Part shown: piece by piece, positions 26,079 to 40,264 of the stretch
Position numbering within the stretch: position 1 is the first letter of the stretch
Layout: the number at the start of each line of letters is the position of its first letter
From: Parapristionchus giblindavisi
Lineage: Eukaryota; Nematoda; Chromadorea; Rhabditida; Diplogasteridae
Length of the DNA stretch: 64,000 nucleotides
Direction: 5' to 3'
Assembly: GCA_943737045.1 (NCBI GenBank)
Contig: CALSFV010000221.1
Span: forward strand, 124,001-188,000
Notes under the pieces: generated by a model
Seen by the model: the letters and a program-made list of their open reading frames with translations, nothing else
Database searches by the model: none
Told to the model about the DNA's origin: nothing
Translations under genes and position numbers: made by a program

Positions 26079-29000
26079 AATAATCTACACTTCAGTTCAT
26101 GTCAAACTGTAATCTTGTGTTGATTCCACAATGCCCTAAGTACAAAAGTAGCTTTCACTCTGATAAGACCAAAAGAATACCTGACATGAAAAATATTCTG
26201 CTAGACCCAGCGTGTCATATACCAAACGAAAGAGCAAAAAATTCTGAGTATTTTGCAACGTTCCATGTTGAACAACGGCCGCTCCAGCCGAATTAACAAC
26301 ATTGAACCATGCATTTTTGGCATTAAAGAATTCGTGACACGCCAATATTTTAGCGAAACTTATCGTGTCATACACCACGTGAAAGAGCAAAAAATTCTGA
26401 GTATTTTGCAACGTTCCATGTTGAACAACGGCCGCTCCAGCCGAATTAACGACATTGAACCATGCATTTTTGGCATTGAAGAATTCGTGACATGCCAATA
26501 TTTTAGCGAAACTTATCGTGTCATACACCACGTGAAAGAGCAAAAAATTCTGAATAATCTACACTTCAGTTCATGTCAAACTGTAATCTTGTGTTGATTC
26601 CACAATGCCCAAAGTACAAAAGTAGCTTTCACTCTGATAAGACCAAAAGAATACCTGACATGAAAAAGTTTCTGCTAGACCCAGCGTGTCATATACCAAA
26701 CGAAAGAGCAAAAAATTCTGAGTATTTTGCAACGTTCCATGTTGAACAACGGCCGCTCCAGCCGAATTAACAACATTGAACCATGCATTTTTGGCATTAA
26801 AGAATTCGTGACACGCCAATATTTTAGCGAAACTTATCGTGTCATACACCACGTGAAAGAGCAAAAAATTTTGAATAATCTACACTTCAGTTCATGTCAA
26901 ACTGTAATCTTGTGTTGATTCCACAATGCCCTAAGTACAAAAGTAGCTTTCACACTGATAAGAACAAAAGAAAACCTGACATGAAAAATTTTCTGCTAGA
27001 CCCAGCGTGTCATATACCAAACGAAAGAGCAAAAAAATTCTGAGTATTTTGCAACGTTCCATGTTGAACAACGGCCGCTCCAGCCGAATTAACGACATTG
27101 AACCATGCATTTTTGGCATTGAAGAATTCGTGACACGCCAATATTTTAGCGAAACTTATCGTGTCATACACCACGTGAAAGAGCAAAAAATTCTGAGTAT
27201 TTTGCAACGTTCCATGTTGAACAACGGCCGCTCCAGCCGAATTAACGACATTGAACCAAGCATTTTTGGCATTGAAGAATTCGTGACATGCCAATATTTT
27301 AGCGAAACTTATCGTGTCATACACCACGTGAAAGAGAAAAAAATTCTGAATAATCTACACTACAGTTCATGTCAAACTGTAATCTTGTGTTGATTCGACA
27401 ATGCCCTAAGTACAAAAGTAGCTTTCACTCTGATAAGACCAAAAGAATACCTGACATGAAAAATTTTCTGCTAGACCCAGCGTGTTATATATCAAACGAA
27501 AGAGCAAAAAATTCTGAGTATTTTGCAACGTTCCATGTTGAACAACGGCCGCTCCAGCCGAATTAACAACATTGAACCATGCATTTTAGGCATTAAAGAA
27601 TTCGTGACACGCCAATATTTTAGCGAAACTTATCGTGTCATACACCACGCGAAAGAGCAAAAAATTCTGAATAATCTACACTTCAGTTCATGTCAAACTG
27701 TAATCTTGTGTTGATTCCACAATGCCCTAAGTACAAAAGTAGCTTTCACTCTGATAAGACCAAAAGAATACCTGACATGAAAAATTTACTGCTAGACCCA
27801 GCGTGTCATATACCAAACGAAAGAGCAGAAAAATTCTGAGTATTTTGCAACGTTCCATGTTGAACAACGGCCGCTCCAGCCGAATTAACGACATTGAACC
27901 ATGCATTTTTGGCATTGAAGAATTCGTGACACGCCAATATTTTAGCGAAACTTATCGTGTCATACACCACGTGAAAGAGCAAAATATTCTGAGTATTTTG
28001 CAACGTTCCATGTTGAACAACGGCCGCTCCAGCCGAATTAACGACATTGAACCAAGCATTTTTGGCATTGAAGAATTCGTGACATGCCAATATTTTAGCG
28101 AAACTTATCGTGTCATACACCACGTGAAAGAGAAAAAAATTCTGAATAATCTACACTACAGTTCATGTCAAACTGTAATCTTGTGTTGATTCGACAATGC
28201 CCTAAGTACAAAAGTAGCTTTCACTCTGATAAGACCAAAAGAATACCTGACATGAAAAATTTTCTGCTAGACCCAGCGTGTTATATATCAAACGAAAGAG
28301 CAAAAAATTCTGAGTATTTTGCAACGTTCCATGTTGAACAACGGCCGCTCCAGCCGAATTAACAACATTGAACCATGCATTTTAGGCATTAAAGAATTCG
28401 TGACACGCCAATATTTTAGCGAAACTTATCGTGTCATACACCACGCGAAAGAGCAAAAAATTCTGAATAATCTACACTTCAGTTCATGTCAAACTGTAAT
28501 CTTGTGTTGATTCCACAATGCCCTAAGTACAAAAGTAGCTTTCACTCTGATAAGACCAAAAGAATACCTGACATGAAAAATTTTCTGCTAGACCCAGCGT
28601 GTCATATACCAAACGAAAGAGCAGAAAAATTCTGAGTATTTTGCAACGTTCCATGTTGAACAACGGCCGCTCCAGCCGAATTAACAACATTGAACCATGC
28701 ATTTTTGGCATTAAAGAATTCGTGACACGCCAATATTTTAGCGAAACTTATCGTGTCATACACCACGTGAAAGAGCAAAAAATTCTGAATAATCTACACT
28801 TCAGTTCATGTCAAACTGTAATCTTGTGTTGATTCCACAATGCCCTAAGTACAAAAGTAGCTTTCACTCTGATAAGACCAAAAGAATACCTGACATGAAA
28901 AATATTCTGCTAGACCCAGCGTGTCATATACCAAACGAAAGAGCAAAAAATTCTGAGTATTTTGCAACGTTCCATGTTGAACAACGGCCGCTCCAGCCGA

Positions 29001-30225
29001 ATTAACAACATTGAACCATGCATTTTTGGCATTAAAGAATTCGTGACACGCCAATATTTTAGCGAAACTTATCGTGTCATACACCACGTGAAAGAGCAAA
29101 AAATTCTGAGTATTTTGCAACGTTCCATGTTGAACAACGGCCGCTCCAGCCGAATTAACGACATTGAACCAAGCATTTTTGGCATTGAAGAATTCGTGAC
29201 ATGCCAATATTTTAGCGAAACTTATCGTGTCATACACCACGTGAAAGAGAAAAAAATTCTGAATAATCTACACTACAGTTCATGTCAAACTGTAATCTTG
29301 TGTTGATTCGACAATGCCCTAAGTACAAAAGTAGCTTTCACTCTGATAAGACCAAAAGAATACCTGACATGAAAAATTTTCTGCTAGACCCAGCGTGTTA
29401 TATATCAAACGAAAGAGCAAAAAATTCTGAGTATTTTGCAACGTTCCATGTTGAACAACGGCCGCTCCAGCCGAATTAACAACATTGAACCATGCATTTT
29501 AGGCATTAAAGAATTCGTAACTCGCCAATATTTTAGCGAAACTTATCGTGTCATACACCACGCGAAAGAGCAAAAAATTCTGAATAATCTACACTTCAGT
29601 TCATGTCAAACTGTAATCTTGTGTTGATTCCACAATGCCCTAAGTACAAAAGTAGCTTTCACTCTGATAAGACCAAAAGAATACCTGACATGAAAAATTT
29701 TCTGCTAGACCCAGCGTGTCATATACCAAACGAAAGAGCAGAAAAATTCTGAGTATTTTGCAACGTTCCATGTTGAACAACGGCCGCTCCAGCCGAATTA
29801 ACAACATTGAACCATGCATTTTTGGCATTAAAGAATTCGTGACACGCCAATATTTTAGCGAAACTTATCGTGTCATACACCACGTGAAAGAGCAAAAAAT
29901 TCTGAATAATCTACACTTCAGTTCATGTCAAACTGTAATCTTGTGTTGATTCCACAATGCCCTAAGTACAAAAGTAGCTTTCACTCTGATAAGACCAAAA
30001 GAATACCTGACATGAAAAATATTCTGCTAGACCCAGCGTGTCATATACCAAACGAAAGAGCAAAAAATTCTGAGTATTTTGCAACGTTCCATGTTGAACA
30101 ACGGCCGCTCCAGCCGAATTAACAACATTGAACCATGCATTTTTGGCATTAAAGAATTCGTGACACGCCAATATTTTAGCGAAACTTATCGTGTCATACA
30201 CCACGTGAAAGAGCAAAAAATTCTG
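26079..30225 (+). repeat. Mixed units 3-2-3-2-3-2-2-3-2-2-2
   Basis: Eleven units. The first ~1.3 kb recurs at +4,147 (30.25-31.5 kb). Private changes: aaaaatttactgc near 27,784, gagcaaaatattctg near 27,980, and gtaactcgcc in place of gtgacacgcc near 29,520. Confidence 0.8.
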
Positions 30226-33200
30226 AATAATCTACACTTCAGTTCATGTCAAACTGTAATCTTGTGTTGATTCCACAATGCCCTAAGTACAAAAGTAGCT
30301 TTCACTCTGATAAGACCAAAAGAATACCTGACATGAAAAATATTCTGCTAGACCCAGCGTGTCATATACCAAACGAAAGAGCAAAAAATTCTGAGTATTT
30401 TGCAACGTTCCATGTTGAACAACGGCCGCTCCAGCCGAATTAACAACATTGAACCATGCATTTTTGGCATTAAAGAATTCGTGACACGCCAATATTTTAG
30501 CGAAACTTATCGTGTCATACACCACGTGAAAGAGCAAAAAATTCTGAGTATTTTGCAACGTTCCATGTTGAACAACGGCCGCTCCAGCCGAATTAACGAC
30601 ATTGAACCATGCATTTTTGGCATTGAAGAATTCGTGACATGCCAATATTTTAGCGAAACTTATCGTGTCATACACCACGTGAAAGAGCAAAAAATTCTGA
30701 ATAATCTACACTTCAGTTCATGTCAAACTGTAATCTTGTGTTGATTCCACAATGCCCAAAGTACAAAAGTAGCTTTCACTCTGATAAGACCAAAAGAATA
30801 CCTGACATGAAAAAGTTTCTGCTAGACCCAGCGTGTCATATACCAAACGAAAGAGCAAAAAATTCTGAGTATTTTGCAACGTTCCATGTTGAACAACGGC
30901 CGCTCCAGCCGAATTAACAACATTGAACCATGCATTTTTTTCATTAAAGAATTCGTGACACGCCAATATTTTAGCGAAACTTATCGTGTCATACACCACG
31001 TGAAAGAGCAAAAAATTTTGAATAATCTACACTTCAGTTCATGTCAAACTGTAATCTTGTGTTGATTCCACAATGCCCTAAGTACAAAAGTAGCTTTCAC
31101 ACTGATAAGAACAAAAGAAAACCTGACATGAAAAATTTTCTGCTAGACCCAGCGTGTCATATACCAAACGAAAGAGCAAAAAAATTCTGAGTATTTTGCA
31201 ACGTTCCACGTTGAACAACGGCCGCTCCAGCCGAATTAACGACATTGAACCATGCATTTTTGGCATTGAAGAATTCGTGACACGCCAATATTTTAGCGAA
31301 ACTTATCGTGTCATACACCACGTGAAAGAGCAAAAAATTCTGAGTATTTTGCAACGTTCCATGTTGAACAACGGCCGCTCCAGCCGAATTAACGACATTG
31401 AACCAAGCATTTTTGGCATTGAAGAATTCGTGACATGCCAATATTTTAGCGAAACTTATCGTGTCATACACCACGTGAAAGAGAAAAAAATTCTGAATAA
31501 TCTACACTACAGTTCATGTCAAACTGTAATCTTGTGTTGATTCGACAATGCCCTAAGTACAAAAGTAGCTTTCACTCTGATAAGACCAAAAGAATACCTG
31601 ACATGAAAAATTTTCTGCTAGACCCAGCGTGTCATATACCAAACGAAAGAGCAAAAAATTCTGAGTATTTTGCAACGTTCCATGTTGAACAACGGCCGCT
31701 CCAGCCGAATTAACAACATTGAACCATGCATTTTTGGCATTAAAGAATTCGTGACACGCCAATATTTTAGCGAAACTTATCGTGTCATACACCACGTGAA
31801 AGAGCAAAAAATTCTGAATAATCTACACTTCAGTTCATGTCAAACTGTAATCTTGTGTTGATTCCACAATGCCCTAAGTACAAAAGTAGCTTTCACTCTG
31901 ATAAGACCAAAAGAATACCTGACATGAAAAATATTCTGCTAGACCCAGCGTGTCATATACCAAACGAAAGAGCAAAAAATTCTGAGTATTTTGCAACGTT
32001 CCATGTTGAACAACGGCCGCTCCAGCCGAATTAACAACATTGAACCATGCATTTTTGGCATTAAAGAATTCGTGACACGCCAATATTTTAGCGAAACTTA
32101 TCGTGTCATACACCACGTGAAAGAGCAAAAAATTCTGAGTATTTTGCAACGTTCCATGTTGAACAACGGCCGCTCCAGCCGAATTAACGACATTGAACCA
32201 TGCATTTTTGGCATTGAAGAATTCGTGACATGCCAATATTTTAGCGAAACTTATCGTGTCATACACCACGTGAAAGAGCAAAAAATTCTGAATAATCTAC
32301 ACTTCAGTTCATGTCAAACTGTAATCTTGTGTTGATTCCACAATGCCCAAAGTACAAAAGTAGCTTTCACTCTGATAAGACCAAAAGAATACCTGACATG
32401 AAAAAGTTTCTGCTAGACCCAGCGTGTCATATACCAAACGAAAGAGCAAAAAATTCTGAGTATTTTGCAACGTTCCATGTTGAACAACGGCCGCTCCAGC
32501 CGAATTAACAACATTGAACCATGCATTTTTGGCATTAAAGAATTCGTGACACGCCAATATTTTAGCGAAACTTATCGTGTCATACACCACGTGAAAGAGC
32601 AAAAAATTTTGAATAATCTACACTTCAGTTCATGTCAAACTGTAATCTTGTGTTGATTCCACAATGCCCTAAGTACAAAAGTAGCTTTCACACTGATAAG
32701 AACAAAAGAAAACCTGACATGAAAAATTTTCTGCTAGACCCAGCGTGTCATATACCAAACGAAAGAGCAAAAAAATTCTGAGTATTTTGCAACGTTCCAT
32801 GTTGAACAACGGCCGCTCCAGCCGAATTAACGACATTGAACCATGCATTTTTGGCATTGAAGAATTCGTGACACGCCAATATTTTAGCGAAACTTATCGT
32901 GTCATACACCACGTGAAAGAGCAAAAAATTCTGAGTATTTTGCAACGTTCCATGTTGAACAACGGCCGCTCCAGCCGAATTAACGACATTGAACCAAGCA
33001 TTTTTGGCATTGAAGAATTCGTGACATGCCAATATTTTAGCGAAACTTATCGTGTCATACACCACGTGAAAGAGAAAAAAATTCTGAATAATCTACACTA
33101 CAGTTCATGTCAAACTGTAATCTTGTGTTGATTCGACAATGCCCTAAGTACAAAAGTAGCTTTCACTCTGATAAGACCAAAAGAATACCTGACATGAAAA

Positions 33201-33407
33201 ATTTTCTGCTAGACCCAGCGTGTTATATATCAAACGAAAGAGCAAAAAATTCTGAGTATTTTGCAACGTTCCATGTTGAACAACGGCCGCTCCAGCCGAA
33301 TTAACAACATTGAACCATGCATTTTAGGCATTAAAGAATTCGTGACACGCCAATATTTTAGCGAAACTTATCGTGTCATACACCACGCGAAAGAGCAAAA
33401 AATTCTG
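30226..33407 (+). repeat. 1,591-bp higher-order repeat, 2 copies
   Basis: Order ABB (474), AB (321), ABB (475), AB (321), repeated at 30,226 and 31,817. Copy 1 has private changes atttttttcattaaag near 30,940 and ttccacgttg near 31,207. Confidence 0.85.
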
Positions 33408-34204
33408 AATAATCTACACTTCAGTTCATGTCAAACTGTAATCTTGTGTTGATTCCACAATGCCCTAAGTACAAAAGTAGCTTTCACTCTGATAAGACCA
33501 AAAGAATACCTGACATGAAAAATTTTCTGCTAGACCCAGCGTGTCATATACCAAACGAAAGAGCAGAAAAATTCTGAGTATTTTGCAACGTTCCATGTTG
33601 AACAACGGCCGCTCCAGCCGAATTAACAACATTGAACCATGCATTTTTGGCATTAAAGAATTCGTGACACGCCAATATTTTAGCGAAACTTATCGTGTCA
33701 TACACCACGTGAAAGAGCAAAAAATTCTGAATAATCTACACTTCAGTTCATGTCAAACTGTAATCTTGTGTTGATTCCACAATGCCCTAAGTACAAAAGT
33801 AGCTTTCACACTGATAAGAACAAAAGAAAACCTGACATGAAAAATTTTCTGCTAGACCCAGCGTGTCATATACCAAACGAAAGAGCAAAAAAATTCTGAG
33901 TATTTTGCAACGTTCCATGTTGAACAACGGCCGCTCCAGCCGAATTAACGACATTGAACCATGCATTTTTGGCATTGAAGAATTCGTGACACGCCAATAT
34001 TTTAGCGAAACTTATCGTGTCATACACCACGTGAAAGAGCAAAAAATTCTGAGTATTTTGCAACGTTCCATGTTGAACAACGGCCGCTCCAGCCGAATTA
34101 ACGACATTGAACCAAGCATTTTTGGCATTGAAGAATTCGTGACATGCCAATATTTTAGCGAAACTTATCGTGTCATACACCACGTGAAAGAGAAAAAAAT
34201 TCTG
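33408..34204 (+). repeat. Units 2-3 (linker of the 3,979-bp super-repeat)
   Basis: A 322-bp dimer and a 475-bp trimer separating two pairs of 1,591-bp repeats. Together with the first pair it makes a 3,979-bp period. Confidence 0.8.
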
Positions 34205-37200
34205 AATAATCTACACTACAGTTCATGTCAAACTGTAATCTTGTGTTGATTCGACAATGCCCTAAGTACAAAAGTAGCTTTCACTCTGATAAGACCAAAA
34301 GAATACCTGACATGAAAAATTTTCTGCTAGACCCAGCGTGTCATATACCAAACGAAAGAGCAAAAAATTCTGAGTATTTTGCAACGTTCCATGTTGAACA
34401 ACGGCCGCTCCAGCCGAATTAACAACATTGAACCATGCATTTTTGGCATTAAAGAATTCGTGACACGCCAATATTTTAGCGAAACTTATCGTGTCATACA
34501 CCACGTGAAAGAGCAAAAAATTCTGAGTATTTTGCAACGTTCCATGTTGAACAACGGCCGCTCCAGCCGAATTAACGACATTGAACCATGCATTTTTGGC
34601 ATTGAAGAATTCGTGACATGCCAATATTTTAGCGAAACTTATCGTGTCATACACCACGTGAAAGAGCAAAAAATTCTGAATAATCTACACTTCAGTTCAT
34701 GTCAAACTGTAATCTTGTGTTGATTCCACAATGCCCAAAGTACAAAAGTAGCTTTCACTCTGATAAGACCAAAAGAATACCTGACATGAAAAAGTTTCTG
34801 CTAGACCCAGCGTGTCATATACCAAACGAAAGAGCAAAAAATTCTGAGTATTTTGCAACGTTCCATGTTGAACAACGGCCGCTCCAGCCGAATTAACAAC
34901 ATTGAACCATGCATTTTTGGCATTAAAGAATTCGTGACACGCCAATATTTTAGCGAAACTTATCGTGTCATACACCACGTGAAAGAGCAAAAAATTTTGA
35001 ATAATCTACACTTCAGTTCATGTCAAACTGTAATCTTGTGTTGATTCCACAATGCCCTAAGTACAAAAGTAGCTTTCACACTGATAAGAACAAAAGAAAA
35101 CCTGACATGAAAAATTTTCTGCTAGACCCAGCGTGTCATATACCAAACGAAAGAGCAAAAAAATTCTGAGTATTTTGCAACGTTCCATGTTGAACAACGG
35201 CCGCTCCAGCCGAATTAACGACATTGAACCATGCATTTTTGGCATTGAAGAATTCGTGACACGTCAATATTTTAGCGAAACTTATCGTGTCATACACCAC
35301 GTGAAAGAGCAAAAAATTCTGAGTATTTTGCAACGTTCCATGTTGAACAACGGCCGCTCCAGCCGAATTAACGACATTGAACCAAGCATTTTTGGCATTG
35401 AAGAATTCGTGACATGCCAATATTTTAGCGAAACTTATCGTGTCATACACCACGTGAAAGAGAAAAAAATTCTGAATAATCTACACTACAGTTCATGTCA
35501 AACTGTAATCTTGTGTTGATTCGACAATGCCCTAAGTACAAAAGTAGCTTTCACTCTGATAAGACCAAAAGAATACCTGACATGAAAAATTTTCTGCTAG
35601 ACCCAGCGTGTTATATATCAAACGAAAGAGCAAAAAATTCTGAGTATTTTGCAACGTTCCATGTTGAACAACGGCCGCTCCAGCCGAATTAACGACATTG
35701 AACCAAGCATTTTTGGCATTGAAGAATTCGTGACATGCCAATATTTTAGCGAAACTTATCGTGTCATACACCACGTGAAAGAGAAAAAAATTCTGAATAA
35801 TCTACACTACAGTTCATGTCAAACTGTAATCTTGTGTTGATTCGACAATGCCCTAAGTACAAAAGTAGCTTTCACTCTGATAAGACCAAAAGAATACCTG
35901 ACATGAAAAATTTTCTGCTAGACCCAGCGTGTCATATACCAAACGAAAGAGCAAAAAATTCTGAGTATTTTGCAACGTTCCATGTTGAACAACGGCCGCT
36001 CCAGCCGAATTAACAACATTGAACCATGCATTTTTGGCATTAAAGAATTCGTGACACGCCAATATTTTAGCGAAACTTATCGTGTCATACACCACGTGAA
36101 AGAGCAAAAAATTCTGAGTATTTTGCAACGTTCCATGTTGAACAACGGCCGCTCCAGCCGAATTAACGACATTGAACCATGCATTTTTGGCATTGAAGAA
36201 TTCGTGACATGCCAATATTTTAGCGAAACTTATCGTGTCATACACCACGTGAAAGAGCAAAAAATTCTGAATAATCTACACTTCAGTTCATGTCAAACTG
36301 TAATCTTGTGTTGATTCCACAATGCCCAAAGTACAAAAGTAGCTTTCACTCTGATAAGACCAAAAGAATACCTGACATGAAAAAGTTTCTGCTAGACCCA
36401 GCGTGTCATATACCAAACGAAAGAGCAAAAAATTCTGAGTATTTTGCAACGTTCCATGTTGAACAACGGCCGCTCCAGCCGAATTAACAACATTGAACCA
36501 TGCATTTTTGGCATTAAAGAATTCGTGACACGCCAATATTTTAGCGAAACTTATCGTGTCATACACCACGTGAAAGAGCAAAAAATTTTGAATAATCTAC
36601 ACTTCAGTTCATGTCAAACTGTAATCTTGTGTTGATTCCACAATGCCCTAAGTACAAAAGTAGCTTTCACACTGATAAGAACAAAAGAAAACCTGACATG
36701 AAAAATTTTCTGCTAGACCCAGCGTGTCATATACCAAACGAAAGAGCAAAAAAATTCTGAGTATTTTGCAACGTTCCATGTTGAACAACGGCCGCTCCAG
36801 CCGAATTAACGACATTGAACCATGCATTTTTGGCATTGAAGAATTCGTGACACGCCAATATTTTAGCGAAACTTATCGTGTCATACACCACGTGAAAGAG
36901 CAAAAAATTCTGAGTATTTTGCAACGTTCCATGTTGAACAACGGCCGCTCCAGCCGAATTAACGACATTGAACCAAGCATTTTTGGCATTGAAGAATTCG
37001 TGACATGCCAATATTTTAGCGAAACTTATCGTGTCATACACCACGTGAAAGAGAAAAAAATTCTGAATAATCTACACTACAGTTCATGTCAAACTGTAAT
37101 CTTGTGTTGATTCGACAATGCCCTAAGTACAAAAGTAGCTTTCACTCTGATAAGACCAAAAGAATACCTGACATGAAAAATTTTCTGCTAGACCCAGCGT

Positions 37201-37386
37201 GTTATATATCAAACGAAAGAGCAAAAAATTCTGAGTATTTTGCAACGTTCCATGTTGAACAACGGCCGCTCCAGCCGAATTAACAACATTGAACCATGCA
37301 TTTTAGGCATTAAAGAATTCGTGACACGCCAATATTTTAGCGAAACTTATCGTGTCATACACCACGCGAAAGAGCAAAAAATTCTG
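34205..37386 (+). repeat. 1,591-bp higher-order repeat, 2 further copies
   Basis: Same 3-2-3-2 order at 34,205 and 35,796. About 31.84-33.77 kb matches 35.82-37.75 kb at offset 3,979. Private change: cacgtcaatattt near 35,262. Confidence 0.85.
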
Positions 37387-40264
37387 AATAATCTACACTT
37401 CAGTTCATGTCAAACTGTAATCTTGTGTTGATTCCACAATGCCCTAAGTACAAAAGTAGCTTTCACTCTGATAAGACCAAAAGAATACCTGACATGAAAA
37501 ATTTTCTGCTAGACCCAGCGTGTCATATACCAAACGAAAGAGCAGAAAAATTCTGAGTATTTTGCAACGTTCCATGTTGAACAACGGCCGCTCCAGCCGA
37601 ATTAACAACATTGAACCATGCATTTTTGGCATTAAAGAATTCGTGACACGCCAATATTTTAGCGAAACTTATCGTGTCATACACCACGTGAAAGAGCAAA
37701 AAATTCTGAATAATCTACACTTCAGTTCATGTCAAACTGTAATCTTGTGTTGATTCCACAATGCCCTAAGTACAAAAGTAGCTTTCACTCTGATAAGACC
37801 AAAAGAATACCTGACATGAAAAATATTCTGCTAGACCCAGCGTGTCATATACCAAACGAAAGAGCAAAAAATTCTGAGTATTTTGCAACGTTCCATGTTG
37901 AACAACGGCCACTCCAGCCGAATTAACAACATTGAACCATGCATTTTTGGCATTAAAGAATTCGTGACACGCCAATATTTTAGCGAAACTTATCGTGTCA
38001 TACACCACGTGAAAGAGCAAAAAATTTTGAATAATCTACACTTCAGTTCATGTCAAACTGTAATCTTGTGTTGATTCCACAATGCCCTAAGTACAAAAGT
38101 AGCTTTCACACTGATAAGAACAAAAGAAAACCTGACATGAAAAATTTTTTGCTAGACCCAGCGTGTTATATATCAAACGAAAGAGCAAAAAAATTCTGAG
38201 TATTTTGCAACGTTCCATGTTGAACAACGGCCGCTCCAGCCGAATTAACGACATTGAACCATGCATTTTTGGCATTGAAGAATTCGTGACACGCCAATAT
38301 TTTAGCGAAACTTATCGTGTCATACACCACGTGAAAGAGCAAAAAATTCTGAGTATTTTGCAACGTTCCATGTTGAACAACGGCCGCTCCAGCCGAATTA
38401 ACGACATTGAACCAAGCATTTTTGGCATTGAAGAATTCGTGACATGCCAATATTTTAGCGAAACTTATCGTGTCATACACCACGTGAAAGAGAAAAAAAT
38501 TCTGAATAATCTACACTACAGTTCATGTCAAACTGTAATCTTGTGTTGATTCGACAATGCCCTAAGTACAAAAGTAGCTTTCACTCTGATAAGACCAAAA
38601 GAATACCTGACATGAAAAATTTTCTGCTAGACCCAGCGTGTTATATATCAAACGAAAGAGCAAAAAATTCTGAGTATTTTGCAACGTTCCATGTTGAACA
38701 ACGGCCGCTCCAGCCGAATTAACAACATTGAACCATGCATTTTAGGCATTAAAGAATTCGTGGCACGCCAATATTTTAGCGAAACTTATCGTGTCATACA
38801 CCACGCGAAAGAGCAAAAAATTCTGAATAATCTACACTTCAGTTCATGTCAAACTGTAATCTTGTGTTGATTCCACAATGCCCTAAGTACAAAAGTAGCT
38901 TTCACTCTGATAAGACCAAAAGAATACCTGACATGAAAAATTTTCTGCTAGACCCAGCGTGTCATATACCAAACGAAAGAGCAGAAAAATTCTGAGTATT
39001 TTGCAACGTTCCATGTTGAACAACGGCCGCTCCAGCCGAATTAACAACATTGAACCATGCATTTTTGGCATTAAAGAATTCGTGACACGCCAATATTTTA
39101 GCGAAACTTATCGTGTCATACACCACGTGAAAGAGCAAAAAATTCTGAATAATCTACACTTCAGATCATGTCAAACTGTAATCTTGTGTTGATTCCACAA
39201 TGCCCTAAGTACAAAAGTAGCTTTCACTCTGATAAGACCAAAAGAATACCTGACATGAAAAATATTCTGCTAGACCCAGCGTGTCATATACCAAACGAAA
39301 GAGCAAAAAATTCTGAGTATTTTGCAACGTTCCATGTTGAACAACGGCCGCTCCAGCCGAATTAACAACATTGAACCATGCATTTTTGGCATTAAAGAAT
39401 TCGTGACACGCCAATATTTTAGCGAAACTTATCGTGTCATACACCACGTGAAAGAGCAAAAAATTTTGAATAATCTACACTTCAGTTCATGTCAAACTGT
39501 AATCTTGTGTTGATTCCACAATGCCCTAAGTACAAAAGTAGCTTTCACACTGATAAGAACAAAAGAAAACCTGACATGAAAAATTTTCTGCTAGACCCAG
39601 CGTGTTATATATCAAACGAAAGAGCAAAAAAATTCTGAGTATTTTGCAACGTTCCATGTTGAACAACGGCCGCTCCAGCCGAATTAACGACATTGAACCA
39701 TGCATTTTTGGCATTGAAGAATTCGTGACACGCCAATATTTTAGCGAAACTTATCGTGTCATACACCACGTGAAAGAGCAAAAAATTCTGAGTATTTTGC
39801 AACGTTCCATGTTGAACAACGGCCGCTCCAGCCGAATTAACGACATTGAACCAAGCATTTTTGGCATTGAAGAATTCGTGACATGCCAATATTTTAGCGA
39901 AACTTATCGTGTCATACACCACGTGAAAGAGAAAAAAATTCTGAATAATCTACACTACAGTTCATGTCAAACTGTAATCTTGTGTTGATTCGACAATGCC
40001 CTAAGTACAAAAGTAGCTTTCACTCTGATAAGACCAAAAGAATACCTGACATGAAAAATTTTCTGCTAGACCCAGCGTGTTATATATCAAACGAAAGAGC
40101 AAAAAATTCTGAGTATTTTGCAACGTTCCATGTTGAACAACGGCCGCTCCAGCCGAATTAACAACATTGAACCATGCATTTTAGGCATTAAAGAATTCGT
40201 GACACGCCAATATTTTAGCGAAACTTATCGTGTCATACACCACGCGAAAGAGCAAAAAATTCTG
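37387..40264 (+). repeat. 1,439-bp higher-order repeat, 2 copies (second locus)
   Basis: Two copies (37,387 and 38,826) of order 2-2-3-2, matching 20,653-23,530 at offset 16,734. Private changes: acggccactcc near 37,910 and gtggcacgcc near 38,762. Confidence 0.85.
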
